The notes under the pieces were generated by a model. It was not told where the DNA came from. It worked only from the letters and a program-made list of their open reading frames with translations, and did no database searches. From Elusimicrobiota bacterium (GTDB lineage: Bacteria; Elusimicrobiota; Elusimicrobia; UBA1565; UBA9628): DNA of 8,773 nt. Below are positions 1 to 5,970 of this stretch, piece by piece. Both the position numbers and the translations under genes were made by a program. The stretch lies in assembly GCA_028871595.1 (NCBI GenBank), contig JAGWMT010000128.1:1-8773 (forward strand), read 5' to 3'. Position 1 is the stretch's first letter. Each line of letters starts with the position of its first letter.

Positions 1-477
1 GACGGGCGTCACGGCCGCCGCCACTTTGGACGGGTCGATCTTGTAGAGCAGCATCATCGTCTTGTTCCCGTAGATTTCGACGCCCTTGCTCTTGAGGAAA
101 TCCAAGTATTCGCCGTAGTTGTGCGGGACCTGTTCGAGGGGAACGCCCATCTGCTCGGACATGCTTTGTCGCTCCCGCGCGGGAAGGGCGGCGCGGTCCA
201 TGGCGGTGTTGGTTCGCCCGCGCAGCTTGTTGGACCAGCCGAAGCCCTTGGCGACCGCGGTCATGGCGCTGGCGTCGACTAGGATCGTGACGTGGTCGCC
301 GGCCTTGAGAAAGGCCCAGGCGACGTTGGGCACGGCGCAGATTTGCGCGTCGTCGACGGATAGCGCCGTTTTCATGTGGATCAGGACGCGGTTCGGCTGC
401 GCCTGGGCCGAGCTCAGACCGGCTAGAAAGATGCCGGCGGCGGCCATCAATGCGCGGAAACGATTTCGAGTGTTCAT
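1..477 (-). CDS. Exported DsrE-family protein, C-terminus cut by window edge
   Basis: The minus-strand frame is open from ATG at 477 through the window edge, giving 159 residues without a stop. Residues 1-26 look like a Sec signal peptide: basic N-terminus (RNRFR), hydrophobic core and an AQA cleavage site before QPNR. The mature part begins with a DsrE/DsrF-like strand-helix pattern (VLIHMKTAL, then a helix, then HVTILVDASA) and ends with KGVEIYGNKTMMLLYKID. DsrE-fold proteins handle sulfur or thiol groups, often through a cysteine. Here the only cysteine is C47, and the position after the IYG strand, where many relatives carry cysteine, is N138. The start is supported by an AGGAG about 7 bases upstream. 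The gene is transcribed away from merR from a matching promoter, so it is probably co-regulated by metal. Family assignment is from pattern recognition; the exact role is unknown. Confidence 0.72.
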   Translation of the reverse strand, partial: MNTRNRFRALMAAAGIFLAGLSSAQAQPNRVLIHMKTALSVDDAQICAVPNVAWAFLKAGDHVTILVDASAMTAVAKGFGWSNKLRGRTNTAMDRAALPARERQSMSEQMGVPLEQVPHNYGEYLDFLKSKGVEIYGNKTMMLLYKIDPSKVAAAVTPV

Positions 478-513
478 GGTTATTCTCCTTTGCCGCGACA
501 GGGCGGACACCGT

Positions 514-545
514 ATTGTAAACGCGATACCGCGGTATGAGGTCAA
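514..545 (-). promoter_or_regulatory. Divergent promoter for the DsrE-like gene, MerR-type 20-bp spacer
   Basis: On the minus strand there is a -35 TTGACC (545-540) and a -10 TACAAT (519-514) separated by exactly 20 bp. The spacer is longer than the 17 bp optimum, as is typical of MerR-activated promoters (19-20 bp). The predicted transcript starts near 507, leaving a leader of about 30 bases with a good ribosome binding site before the ATG at 477. Confidence 0.78.
526..537. promoter_or_regulatory. MerR-type operator dyad, DsrE side
   Basis: ATACCGCGGTAT is a perfect 12-bp palindrome inside the 20-bp spacer of the leftward promoter. Its centre (531.5) is 8.5 bp from the edge of the -35 box, the same distance as in the rightward promoter. 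It shares the ATACC/GGTAT half-sites with the dyad at 578-601, so the same regulator probably binds both. Confidence 0.75.
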
Positions 546-580
546 GGGGCGATTTTTAAAAAAATGGAAAGCCCCTTGAC
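541..580. repeat. 10-bp inverted repeat flanking an AT-rich centre
   Basis: GTCAAGGGGC (541-550) and GCCCCTTGAC (571-580) are exact reverse complements separated by a 20-bp A/T-rich tract. Each arm includes most of one of the two divergent -35 boxes. The central tract lies directly upstream of both promoters and could serve as an UP element for either polymerase; that role is inferred from position and composition. Confidence 0.7.
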
Positions 581-607
581 TCAATACCTGGGTATAGGGT
601 CTATACT
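576..607 (+). promoter_or_regulatory. mer operon promoter, MerR-type 20-bp spacer
   Basis: A -35 TTGACT (576-581) and a -10 TATACT (602-607) are separated by 20 bp. The box quality is high but the spacing is too long for unaided sigma-70 recognition, the hallmark of promoters that MerR-family activators untwist. The predicted start is near 614, giving merR a leader of only about 11 bases. merR is the first gene of the unit, so it should control its own synthesis. Confidence 0.82.
578..601. promoter_or_regulatory. MerR-type operator dyad, mer operon side
   Basis: An imperfect 24-bp palindrome fills the promoter spacer; 9 of 12 base pairs are symmetric around 589.5. The core is ATACC-TG-GGTAT (584-595), with outer GAC (578-580) and GTC (599-601) arms. 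Its position between -35 and -10, on the face used by MerR-family dimers, makes it the expected binding site of the protein encoded just downstream. Confidence 0.8.
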
Positions 608-624
608 GAAATCGTGGGGGCGTC

Positions 625-1044
625 ATGAACGACTATCTGACCGTCGGACGGGTGGCCCGGCGCGCCGGCGTAAATCTTCAGACCGTCCTATATTACGAGA
701 GGCGCAGGCTTTTGTCGCCCGCGCGGCGTTCCGAGTCAGGATATCGACTCTATAGGCCGGAGGCCGTCCAGGTCATCCGTTTCGTCAAGAACGCGCAGGC
801 GCTGGGCTTCACTCTCGATGAGATATCCAAGCTCCTGCGTCTGCGCGTCGACCGTCGAAGCCGATGCGCGTCGGTCAAGCGGCAGGCTCAGGCGCGGCTG
901 GAGATGGTGCACGAGAAGATCGCCGGATTGCGGGCGATCGAAAGAACCTTGCGGCGCCTGCTCAAGACTTGCGCCGCGCGCGGGACCACGGACGTATGCC
1001 CGATATTGGAAAGTCTTGAATCAAGGAGGCCGTTAAATGGATAA
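625..1044 (+). CDS. merR: MerR-family mercury-responsive transcriptional regulator
   Basis: This 139-residue protein has the full MerR layout. A winged helix-turn-helix spans about residues 4-45 (YLTVGRVARRAGV, then TVLYYERRRLL and SGYRLYRPE), followed by a helical connector (GFTLDEISKLL) and a long dimerisation helix at about 80-113. Cysteines at 81, 116 and 125 have spacings of 35 and 9, the same as C82, C117 and C126 of Tn501 MerR, which bind Hg(II) across the dimer. The C-terminal CAARGTTDVCPILESL segment also resembles mercury MerR proteins rather than CueR, ZntR or PbrR types. Without metal it should repress, and with Hg(II) untwist, the 20-bp-spacer promoters on either side of the intergenic region. 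The GTGGGGG just before the ATG is a modest ribosome binding site. The 3' end overlaps the next gene by 8 bp. Confidence 0.9.
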   Translation: MNDYLTVGRVARRAGVNLQTVLYYERRRLLSPARRSESGYRLYRPEAVQVIRFVKNAQALGFTLDEISKLLRLRVDRRSRCASVKRQAQARLEMVHEKIAGLRAIERTLRRLLKTCAARGTTDVCPILESLESRRPLNG

Positions 1045-1636
1045 GAAATTCTTCGGATTGGCGGCGCTGGCTTCGGCCGGGCTCGCCTCGATCTGCTGCA
1101 TCGGCCCGTTGCTCCTGACCGGTCTGGGGCTGGGCAGCCTGGGCCTGGCCGCGGGGCTGGTGAAATACCGTTCGTTCTTCATGGCGCTGACCGGCGGCAT
1201 CCTCGCCGTCGCGTTCTACAGGACTTACCGGACGCGCGAGGTCTCCTGCGCCGACGGGAGTTGCGAACTGCACTCCGGCAGCCGGGCCATGAAGGCCGGT
1301 CTTTGGGCGGTGACGCTCCTGGCCGCGGCGCTGGCTTCCTTTCCGACCTGGTCGGCGCGAGTGCTTGCCGGCGGCCATCAGTCGATTCCGTCCGGCTCGC
1401 AGGTCCTCATGCTCAAGGTCTCGGGGATGGACTGTGCGGCATGCACGACCGGCATCAAGCGCTCGGTCGAGAAAGTTCCGGGCGTGCTTTCCGCGGACAT
1501 CGACTTTTCCGCGGGGCAGGCGACCGTCGTCTCGGACGGCAAGGCCGATCCGCAAGCCGTGATCGCGGCCGTCGCGGCCGCGGGCTACAAGGCCGAATTG
1601 CTTAATGGAGGAAGCGATGGAAAACCCCGCTCCTAA
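1037..1636 (+). CDS. merT: MerT-MerP fusion mercuric transport protein (MerTP)
   Basis: This 199-residue protein joins a MerT-like membrane part to a MerP-like HMA domain. Three hydrophobic segments are visible at roughly residues 5-42, 47-62 and 86-105. The first carries the paired cysteines C20-C21 (ICCIGPLLL), the Hg(II) acceptor pair of MerT. The loop between segments 2 and 3 carries C71 and C76 (CADGSC), matching the second MerT cysteine pair. From about 123 an HMA domain follows, with GMDCAAC (C133, C136), and it ends near 190. In the family, periplasmic Hg(II) is passed to membrane cysteines and into the cytosol; here donor and channel are one chain. A strong AAGGAGG lies 7 bases before the ATG. 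Start and stop overlap both neighbours, so translation is probably coupled. Fused MerTP proteins are known, so the architecture is not new in itself. Confidence 0.9.
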   Translation: MDKKFFGLAALASAGLASICCIGPLLLTGLGLGSLGLAAGLVKYRSFFMALTGGILAVAFYRTYRTREVSCADGSCELHSGSRAMKAGLWAVTLLAAALASFPTWSARVLAGGHQSIPSGSQVLMLKVSGMDCAACTTGIKRSVEKVPGVLSADIDFSAGQATVVSDGKADPQAVIAAVAAAGYKAELLNGGSDGKPRS

Positions 1637-2108
1637 TGATCATGAGGCTTGCTGTCGGTTGCCTGTCGTCTCCCTGGCGTGTCCCGTTTGCGGAAAACGA
1701 GGCCGAAAAGTGGGAAAAGAAACCTTGGACCATCATCTCCCGCCGGCTCCGCGCGCGAAATTCGGCGACGAGGCGGGATTCTGCGCCAACCCCGCCTGCG
1801 CGGTCGTGTATTTCGCCGGCACGGCAACTGTTCTCAAGGGCGAAACCCTTCGCGCGGTCACGCAGAAGGATCCCGGCGACGATGTGAACGTCTGTTACTG
1901 CTTCGACTTCAAGCGGGCCGACATCCGCCGTGACCTCGCCGCGACCGGCGCCACCGACATCCCGGCCCGGATCAAGAATGAGATTGAAGCAGGGCGTTGC
2001 GCCTGCGAGCGTATGAACCCGCAGGGCGCCTGCTGCCTGGGCAACGTTGCCGCGGCGGTCAAGGCGCTCTCCGCGGAGCTGAAGGCGCAGGGCGCGGGAA
2101 AAAAATGA
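1617..2108 (+). CDS. Cysteine-rich iron-sulfur metallochaperone (CopZ N-domain type)
   Basis: The protein has 163 residues and 12 cysteines, six pairs in all: C12-C13, C22/C25 (CPVC), C56/C61, C93/C95 (CYC), C128/C130 (CAC) and C139-C140. The first half resembles the zinc-binding part of Archaeoglobus-type CopZ. The second (VCYCFDFKRADI to GACCLGNV) fits a BFD-like [2Fe-2S] site with C93, C95, C130 and one of C139/C140 as likely ligands. Proteins of this class occur in mercury and copper loci as putative Fe-S metallochaperones. No signal peptide is present, so it should act in the cytosol, perhaps receiving metal from MerTP. ATG 1617 is preferred over the in-frame ATG at 1605 because GGAGG (1607-1611) sits 5 bases before it. 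It overlaps merTP by 20 bp and the next gene by ATGA. The metal cargo is inferred from context. Confidence 0.8.
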   Translation: MENPAPNDHEACCRLPVVSLACPVCGKRGRKVGKETLDHHLPPAPRAKFGDEAGFCANPACAVVYFAGTATVLKGETLRAVTQKDPGDDVNVCYCFDFKRADIRRDLAATGATDIPARIKNEIEAGRCACERMNPQGACCLGNVAAAVKALSAELKAQGAGKK

Positions 2109-3349
2109 ATCGCCGTCTGTGCGGGATGGCTATGCTGGCGGCGGGGGTGCTCGCTACCGGCGCGGCCGCTTCAGCCGCCGAACAGATCTATCACCTGGAG
2201 GCAAGTTGGACGGAGACGGGTGGCGAGCATTCCCGGTTTCAAGAGCCCATGGGAATCGCCGTAGATTCGAGCGGCGATATCTACGTCTGCGACTCCCGGA
2301 ACCGGCGGATAGTCAAATTGAGCGGCGATGGGCGGTTCCTGCTCCAGTTCGGCGAGCGCGGAAGAGATGCCGGGCAGTTCGAGAAACCGATGGACGTGGC
2401 GGTCGCCCACGGCGGCGTCGTTTACGTCGTCGATTTCGACCTGGACAGGGTTCAGGCTTTTTCTCCCGAAGGCAAATACATGTACGGTTGGGGCGGGACC
2501 GGTGGTACGGACGGCCGCTTTCGGGGAGCCGCTGGTTTGGCGCTTGACGCCTCGGGGTACGTCTATGTGGCGGACTTCTATAATGACCGCGTCCAGGTGT
2601 TCGGTCCGAAGGGAGAATGGGTCCGGACCTTTGGGAGGAAGGGCCACGGAGTGGGGGAGTTGGACTACCCCGCGGGACTGGCCTTCGATCTTGCGGGAAA
2701 CCTGATTGTCGCGGACGCCTACAACCATCGTCTCCAGGAATTCTTGCCGACGGGACAGGCTCTCCGGACGATCGGATCCCGCGCGAAGCGCATTTTCGGG
2801 ATGTCCAGCGCTTTCCATGTGCCGAGCGGCATAGCGGTGGACGCGCAAGGCAACCTGCATGTGGCCGACTCCGCGAATAAGCGGGTCGCTCTCTTGGACC
2901 GGGAAGGCTCCTACCGCGGGGACTGGAAAGTAACGGACGACGCCAATTCCGGCGTCTATTCGCCGACAAGAATCGCGGCGATGCCGGACGGCCGGGTTCT
3001 TGCCGCGGATACCGCCAACGACCGAATCCTCGTCCTAGGCCTCGGAGCCGGTCCCCGAGCGGCGAACGCAGCCGGCGGGTCGACCCCGGCGAAGGCGAAG
3101 CCCGTCCGGGGCGATGTTCTTGTGCGCGTTTCGGGCATGGCCTGCCCCTTCTGCGCCTACGGGATCGAGAAGCACCTGAAAGCGCTGCCCGGGGTGAGTT
3201 CGGCGCGCGTGAACCTGGGGGAGGGAACGGCCGTGTTGGATCTTGTCCCAGGGCAGAAAGTTCCGGACGACGAGATTCGCCAAGCGGTCCAAAAGGCCGG
3301 CTTCAAGGCTTCGGAGATCAAGGATATTTCCGCAACGGGCGGGAGGTAG
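2105..3349 (+). CDS. Exported six-bladed NHL propeller with C-terminal HMA domain
   Basis: This 414-residue protein begins with a signal peptide (MNRRLCGMAMLAAG, cleavage likely after ASA at residue 24). Six NHL repeats follow, starting near residues 45, 92, 139, 186, 238 and 285; each has the G(I/L)A-D-G-(I/V)YV-D---R(I/V) pattern. A Gly/Ala/Pro-rich linker (about 314-334) leads to an HMA domain (about 336-406) with GMACPFC (C347, C350), a MerP-like metal site. NHL propellers are usually binding scaffolds, so the protein may hold a periplasmic or surface partner while the HMA domain carries metal; this is inference. The start at 2105 forms an ATGA overlap with the previous stop and places the signal peptide at the N-terminus. 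An in-frame ATG at 1997 would bury it behind 36 residues. The upstream GGGAAAAAA is a weak ribosome site, so translation is probably coupled. Confidence 0.85.
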   Translation: MNRRLCGMAMLAAGVLATGAAASAAEQIYHLEASWTETGGEHSRFQEPMGIAVDSSGDIYVCDSRNRRIVKLSGDGRFLLQFGERGRDAGQFEKPMDVAVAHGGVVYVVDFDLDRVQAFSPEGKYMYGWGGTGGTDGRFRGAAGLALDASGYVYVADFYNDRVQVFGPKGEWVRTFGRKGHGVGELDYPAGLAFDLAGNLIVADAYNHRLQEFLPTGQALRTIGSRAKRIFGMSSAFHVPSGIAVDAQGNLHVADSANKRVALLDREGSYRGDWKVTDDANSGVYSPTRIAAMPDGRVLAADTANDRILVLGLGAGPRAANAAGGSTPAKAKPVRGDVLVRVSGMACPFCAYGIEKHLKALPGVSSARVNLGEGTAVLDLVPGQKVPDDEIRQAVQKAGFKASEIKDISATGGR

Positions 3350-3355
3350 GTTCCC

Positions 3356-4240
3356 GTGAAACGCATGATGCTTCTGGGCGTGATTCTCATGATGGCCGGA
3401 CCCCTCCAGGCCGCGCCCATCAGCTTCAATACCGCCTTGCCGGTGCATGAGGGCGGGTTCCTTTTCCGAGGCGAGACGGTCTGGATGAGGCTGCACGACG
3501 ATCCTTCTCCCATGGGCCGGGAGATGGACGTGGTGGCCGTGCCGTCGGTGTTGGTCTACGGAGTCACGTCGAAGCTTGCTTTGATGGGCGTGATTCCTTA
3601 CATGGACAAGCGTCTTGATATCAAATCGATGGGAGCGACTCGGGAGGCGTCAGGGCTAGGCGATATCATGAGCATCGCCCGCGAGGAGATTTATCAATGG
3701 AACGGGGCGGGGCGGACGGTGCGAGGAGCTCTCTTCGGCGGCGTCCAATGGCCGACTGGCAGGAGCAAAGAGTCGGATGGGGCGGGATTGCTGCCCAAGC
3801 CGGTGCAGTTGGGTTCCGGCTCGTATAATCCGATAGCGGGTACGGTTTGGACCATGCAGTGGCTTTCCGCCGAGGTGGACGCCGATTTTTCTTATCAGCG
3901 GAAAACCTGGGCCAATGATTTCAAGTTCGGCGATGTCATCATGCAAGACGTTTCGTTGCAATATCGTCTCTGGCCCTGGACCTTGGAAGCCGAAGGAGTG
4001 CCCGGTTATTTTTACGGGGTTTTGGAAGCCAATAACTTCTACCGATTCAAAGACGAGGCGAGCGGCATCAAGGACAATAATTCGGGCGGATACCAGCTCT
4101 TTCTGACGCCTGGGGTCCAGTGGGTGACCAAACGAGTCGTACTTGAGGCGGCGGCGCAGCTACCGGCCGTTCAGGAGTTAAACGGTCAGTCACTGAAGAC
4201 TGACTATCAATTGATCGGCAGCATCCGTGTTTGGTTCTAG
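3356..4240 (+). CDS. Predicted outer-membrane beta-barrel protein
   Basis: This 294-residue protein starts with a signal peptide (MKRMMLLGVILMMAGPLQA, cleavage after about residue 19). It continues as alternating hydrophobic and polar strands rich in Tyr, Trp, Gly and Asn. It ends in SIRVWF, the terminal aromatic expected of barrel proteins recognised by the BAM machinery. The pattern resembles the transporter-type family first named for meta-pathway phenol degradation (MetA-like, PF13557), but I cannot confirm that. There are no cysteines, unlike the metal-binding neighbours, so it is more likely a pore or conduit than a metal carrier. The GTG start at 3356 gives the basic MKR head and is 9 bases after GGAGG (3342-3346). 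ATG codons at 3365 and 3368 are alternatives. It lies 6 bp after the NHL-HMA gene and closes the mer operon. Its substrate is unknown. Confidence 0.7.
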   Translation: MKRMMLLGVILMMAGPLQAAPISFNTALPVHEGGFLFRGETVWMRLHDDPSPMGREMDVVAVPSVLVYGVTSKLALMGVIPYMDKRLDIKSMGATREASGLGDIMSIAREEIYQWNGAGRTVRGALFGGVQWPTGRSKESDGAGLLPKPVQLGSGSYNPIAGTVWTMQWLSAEVDADFSYQRKTWANDFKFGDVIMQDVSLQYRLWPWTLEAEGVPGYFYGVLEANNFYRFKDEASGIKDNNSGGYQLFLTPGVQWVTKRVVLEAAAQLPAVQELNGQSLKTDYQLIGSIRVWF

Positions 4241-4245
4241 GAGAA

Positions 4246-4254
4246 TGTTACAAT
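4246..4254 (+). promoter_or_regulatory. Possible extended -10 promoter for the sigma factor gene
   Basis: TG-T-TACAAT (4246-4254) matches an extended -10 element. It ends 7 bases before the ATG at 4262, so transcription would begin at or next to the start codon and give a leaderless or nearly leaderless mRNA. No convincing -35 box is seen at 16-18 bp upstream, which is tolerable for extended -10 promoters. The motif does not look like a typical ECF-dependent promoter. Confidence 0.4.
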
Positions 4255-4261
4255 CCGCCCT

Positions 4262-4849
4262 ATGGTGACAATAACGCAGACTCGATGCGACGTTGCGGCA
4301 TTGCGCGCGCGCAAGCCCGAGGCTTTGGACGCCGTCGTGACGGAGAATCTGCCGACTTTGTTGGCCGGCGCGCTGGCTATCGGCCTCTCCCGACCCGATG
4401 CCGAGGAGGTCGTCCAGGAGACTTTCGTCGCTTTTCTTTCCGGTTTGGACCGTTTCGAGGGCCGCTCGAGCGTGCGCACCTATCTCTTCGGTATCCTCTA
4501 TCACAAGGCGTCGAATCTTCGCGCGAAGGCGCGGCGTGAGCAGGGGAGCGACGACATCGAGGCCGTGGCCGACGCTCGCTTCGACAGGGCCGGGATGTGG
4601 ACGCGCCCTCCAGGGGGGCCGGAGGCCCAAGCCCTCGACGGCGAGATTCGAGCCTGGGTCGAGCGCTGCGCGGAAGGGCTCTCGGACGACCAGCGCGCGG
4701 TATTCTTCCTCAAAGAAGTCGAAGGCGAGAAGCCGGAGGCTATCTGTAACGCTTTGGGCGTTTCGACGACTAACTTGCGGGTGCTCCTGCACCGGGCTCG
4801 TCTCAAGCTGCGGGAGTGCCTGGAAAGAAATTGGGAAAAGAAAGCCTGA
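4262..4849 (+). CDS. ECF-type (sigma-70 family) RNA polymerase sigma factor
   Basis: This 195-residue protein has the two-domain ECF layout. Sigma region 2 (about 20-92) includes the DAEEVVQETFVAFL helix and RSSVRTYLFGILYHKASNLRAKARRE, the promoter -10 contacting part. A variable linker follows, and region 4 (about 130-188) contains a helix-turn-helix with AICNALGVSTTNLRVLLHRARLKLRECL. It should direct RNA polymerase to a small stress regulon, held in check by the zinc-finger protein encoded directly downstream. The start has no nearby ribosome binding site: the AGGAG at 4239-4243 is 18 bases away, and no in-frame ATG, GTG or TTG lies at a suitable distance from it. A leaderless start fits the extended -10 box described above. 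The stop overlaps the next start. The ECF subgroup is not determined. Confidence 0.87.
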   Translation: MVTITQTRCDVAALRARKPEALDAVVTENLPTLLAGALAIGLSRPDAEEVVQETFVAFLSGLDRFEGRSSVRTYLFGILYHKASNLRAKARREQGSDDIEAVADARFDRAGMWTRPPGGPEAQALDGEIRAWVERCAEGLSDDQRAVFFLKEVEGEKPEAICNALGVSTTNLRVLLHRARLKLRECLERNWEKKA

Positions 4850-5109
4850 TGATGAAGCTGATGTCCGCGATGATGCCCTCATGCCGCGAGGTGACGGGTC
4901 TTCTCGCGTCCGGTGACGTGGAGTCCGCCTCCTGGCTGAGCCGCGCCAAGGTGCGCCTGCATCTCGCGATGTGCGTGCACTGCTCTCGTTTCGCCCGTCA
5001 ACTCCGGGTGATTTCTCAGGCCGCTCGCGCCGTCTGGGCGCCGAATTCCGCCGGCGACACCGAGTCGCTGAAGCGCCGCATCCTGGATCGCCTGCGCCGC
5101 CCTGAATGA
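4849..5109 (+). CDS. Soluble zinc-finger anti-sigma factor (zf-HC2/ZAS type)
   Basis: This small protein (86 residues) has C12, then H38-x3-C42-x2-C45 (HLAMCVHC), the zinc-binding pattern of ZAS anti-sigma factors. In that family the HCC zinc site can respond to thiol oxidation or metals and release the sigma factor. No transmembrane helix follows, so it should be cytoplasmic, unlike membrane-spanning anti-sigmas that sense envelope signals. The start is an ATGA overlap with the sigma gene stop; ATG 4852 is an equally possible start one codon later, and an upstream in-frame ATG at 4816 would run deep into the sigma gene. Translation coupling would keep sigma and anti-sigma near equal amounts. 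Pairing with the sigma factor is inferred from adjacency and the motif. Being next to a mercury operon, the zinc-thiolate site is a plausible Hg(II) target. Confidence 0.8.
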   Translation: MMKLMSAMMPSCREVTGLLASGDVESASWLSRAKVRLHLAMCVHCSRFARQLRVISQAARAVWAPNSAGDTESLKRRILDRLRRPE

Positions 5110-5963
5110 CCCCGCGTCTCGCGCTCGCCGCCGGCCTGCTGCTCGCGGGGCTTGCGCTGGAGAGCCTCTGGCCTTTGCGCCGAGCGACGCGCTCGAAGCC
5201 CAAGCGCGTGGCCGTCAATCTGGCGCTGGCGGTGACCGCGACCTTGATCCTGCGCGCGACCTTCTATCCGCCGGTCATGAAGCTGGCCGGGGTCGTCGCC
5301 CTCCATCGATGGGGGCTCTTCGGGCGCTTGTCGCTTCCGAGTCCCTGGAGAACCGCGCTGGGTCTCCTGACTCTCGATTACACGCTCTACCTATGGCATC
5401 GCCTCAATCATGGGCCGGCGTTCCTGTGGCGCTTTCACAACGTGCACCACGCCGACCTCGACATGGACGTTTCGACGGCGTCCCGCTTCCACTTCGGAGA
5501 GTTGATCTTGTCGTCGGGCTTCCGCGCGGGGCAGGTCGCCTTGCTCGGCATCGATCCGGTCACTTTGATCCTGTTCGAGACGCTGATCACGTCCGCCGCG
5601 CAGTTCCACCACGCGAACGTCCGATTACCGATACGGCTTGAGCGCGCCCTCAATCTCCTCTTCGTCACTCCGCGCATGCACGGCATCCACCATTCGCTCG
5701 TGCAAGGAGAGACCGATTCCAACTACTCGACCATCTTTTCAATCTGGGACCGCCTCCACGGCACGAACCGCCTCGGCGTGCCGCAAGGGGACATCGTGAT
5801 CGGCGTGCCCGGCTACCGGGACGAGCGGGAGCTGACGTTTTGGGGATGCGTCCTCCTTCCGTTCCGTCAACTGCGGTCGTGGCGCATGGACGACGGTTCG
5901 ATTCCGGCTCGCTCGCCCGCGGGCGCGAGTCAATCGTCTCGGTTCGAGACGCTTGTGGCCTGA
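5106..5963 (+). CDS. Fatty acid hydroxylase / sterol desaturase superfamily membrane enzyme
   Basis: This 285-residue protein carries the histidine clusters of the superfamily: HRLNH (98-102), HNVHH (111-115) and HGIHH (192-196), plus H129 and FHHAN (167-171). These bind a di-iron centre that uses O2 to hydroxylate or desaturate lipid carbon chains at the membrane. Hydrophobic segments are visible at about 5-22, 36-55, 83-97 and 145-165. The C-terminal 30 residues are polar and Ser/Arg-rich. The substrate cannot be read from sequence; fatty acyl chains, carotenoids or hopanoid/sterol-like lipids are all possible. The start overlaps the anti-sigma stop as ATGA, which makes it the first apparent effector gene of the sigma module. 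That position suggests a membrane lipid change is part of the response, which is inference. Confidence 0.85.
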   Translation: MTPRLALAAGLLLAGLALESLWPLRRATRSKPKRVAVNLALAVTATLILRATFYPPVMKLAGVVALHRWGLFGRLSLPSPWRTALGLLTLDYTLYLWHRLNHGPAFLWRFHNVHHADLDMDVSTASRFHFGELILSSGFRAGQVALLGIDPVTLILFETLITSAAQFHHANVRLPIRLERALNLLFVTPRMHGIHHSLVQGETDSNYSTIFSIWDRLHGTNRLGVPQGDIVIGVPGYRDERELTFWGCVLLPFRQLRSWRMDDGSIPARSPAGASQSSRFETLVA

Positions 5964-5970
5964 GGAGAGA

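Noticed and set aside
119..520. Open plus-strand frame of 133 codons
   Set aside because: It lies antisense to the DsrE-like gene, which has a signal peptide, a ribosome binding site and a promoter. The frame's product is low-complexity and unrecognisable, and it runs into the divergent promoter.
962..1555. Minus-strand open frame of 197 codons opposite merR/merTP
   Set aside because: It is Arg/Gly/Gln-rich and arises from the high-GC third positions of merTP; no domain and no ribosome binding site are seen.
1997..2104. Upstream in-frame ATG extending the NHL-HMA protein by 36 residues
   Set aside because: The extension is arginine/glycine-rich, duplicates metallochaperone coding sequence in another frame and would bury the signal peptide. 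The ATGA overlap at 2105 is the better start.
4245..4268. Possible 7-codon upstream ORF (ATG 4245) as a leader peptide for the sigma gene
   Set aside because: The AGGAG is only 1 base from this ATG, too close to act as its ribosome binding site, and the ATG falls inside the proposed -10 box.
4190..5218. Minus-strand open frame of 342 codons opposite the sigma and anti-sigma genes
   Set aside because: Composition is Arg/Ser/Ala-rich with no recognisable motif, while the plus strand encodes clear sigma-70 and zinc-finger proteins with coupled stops and starts.
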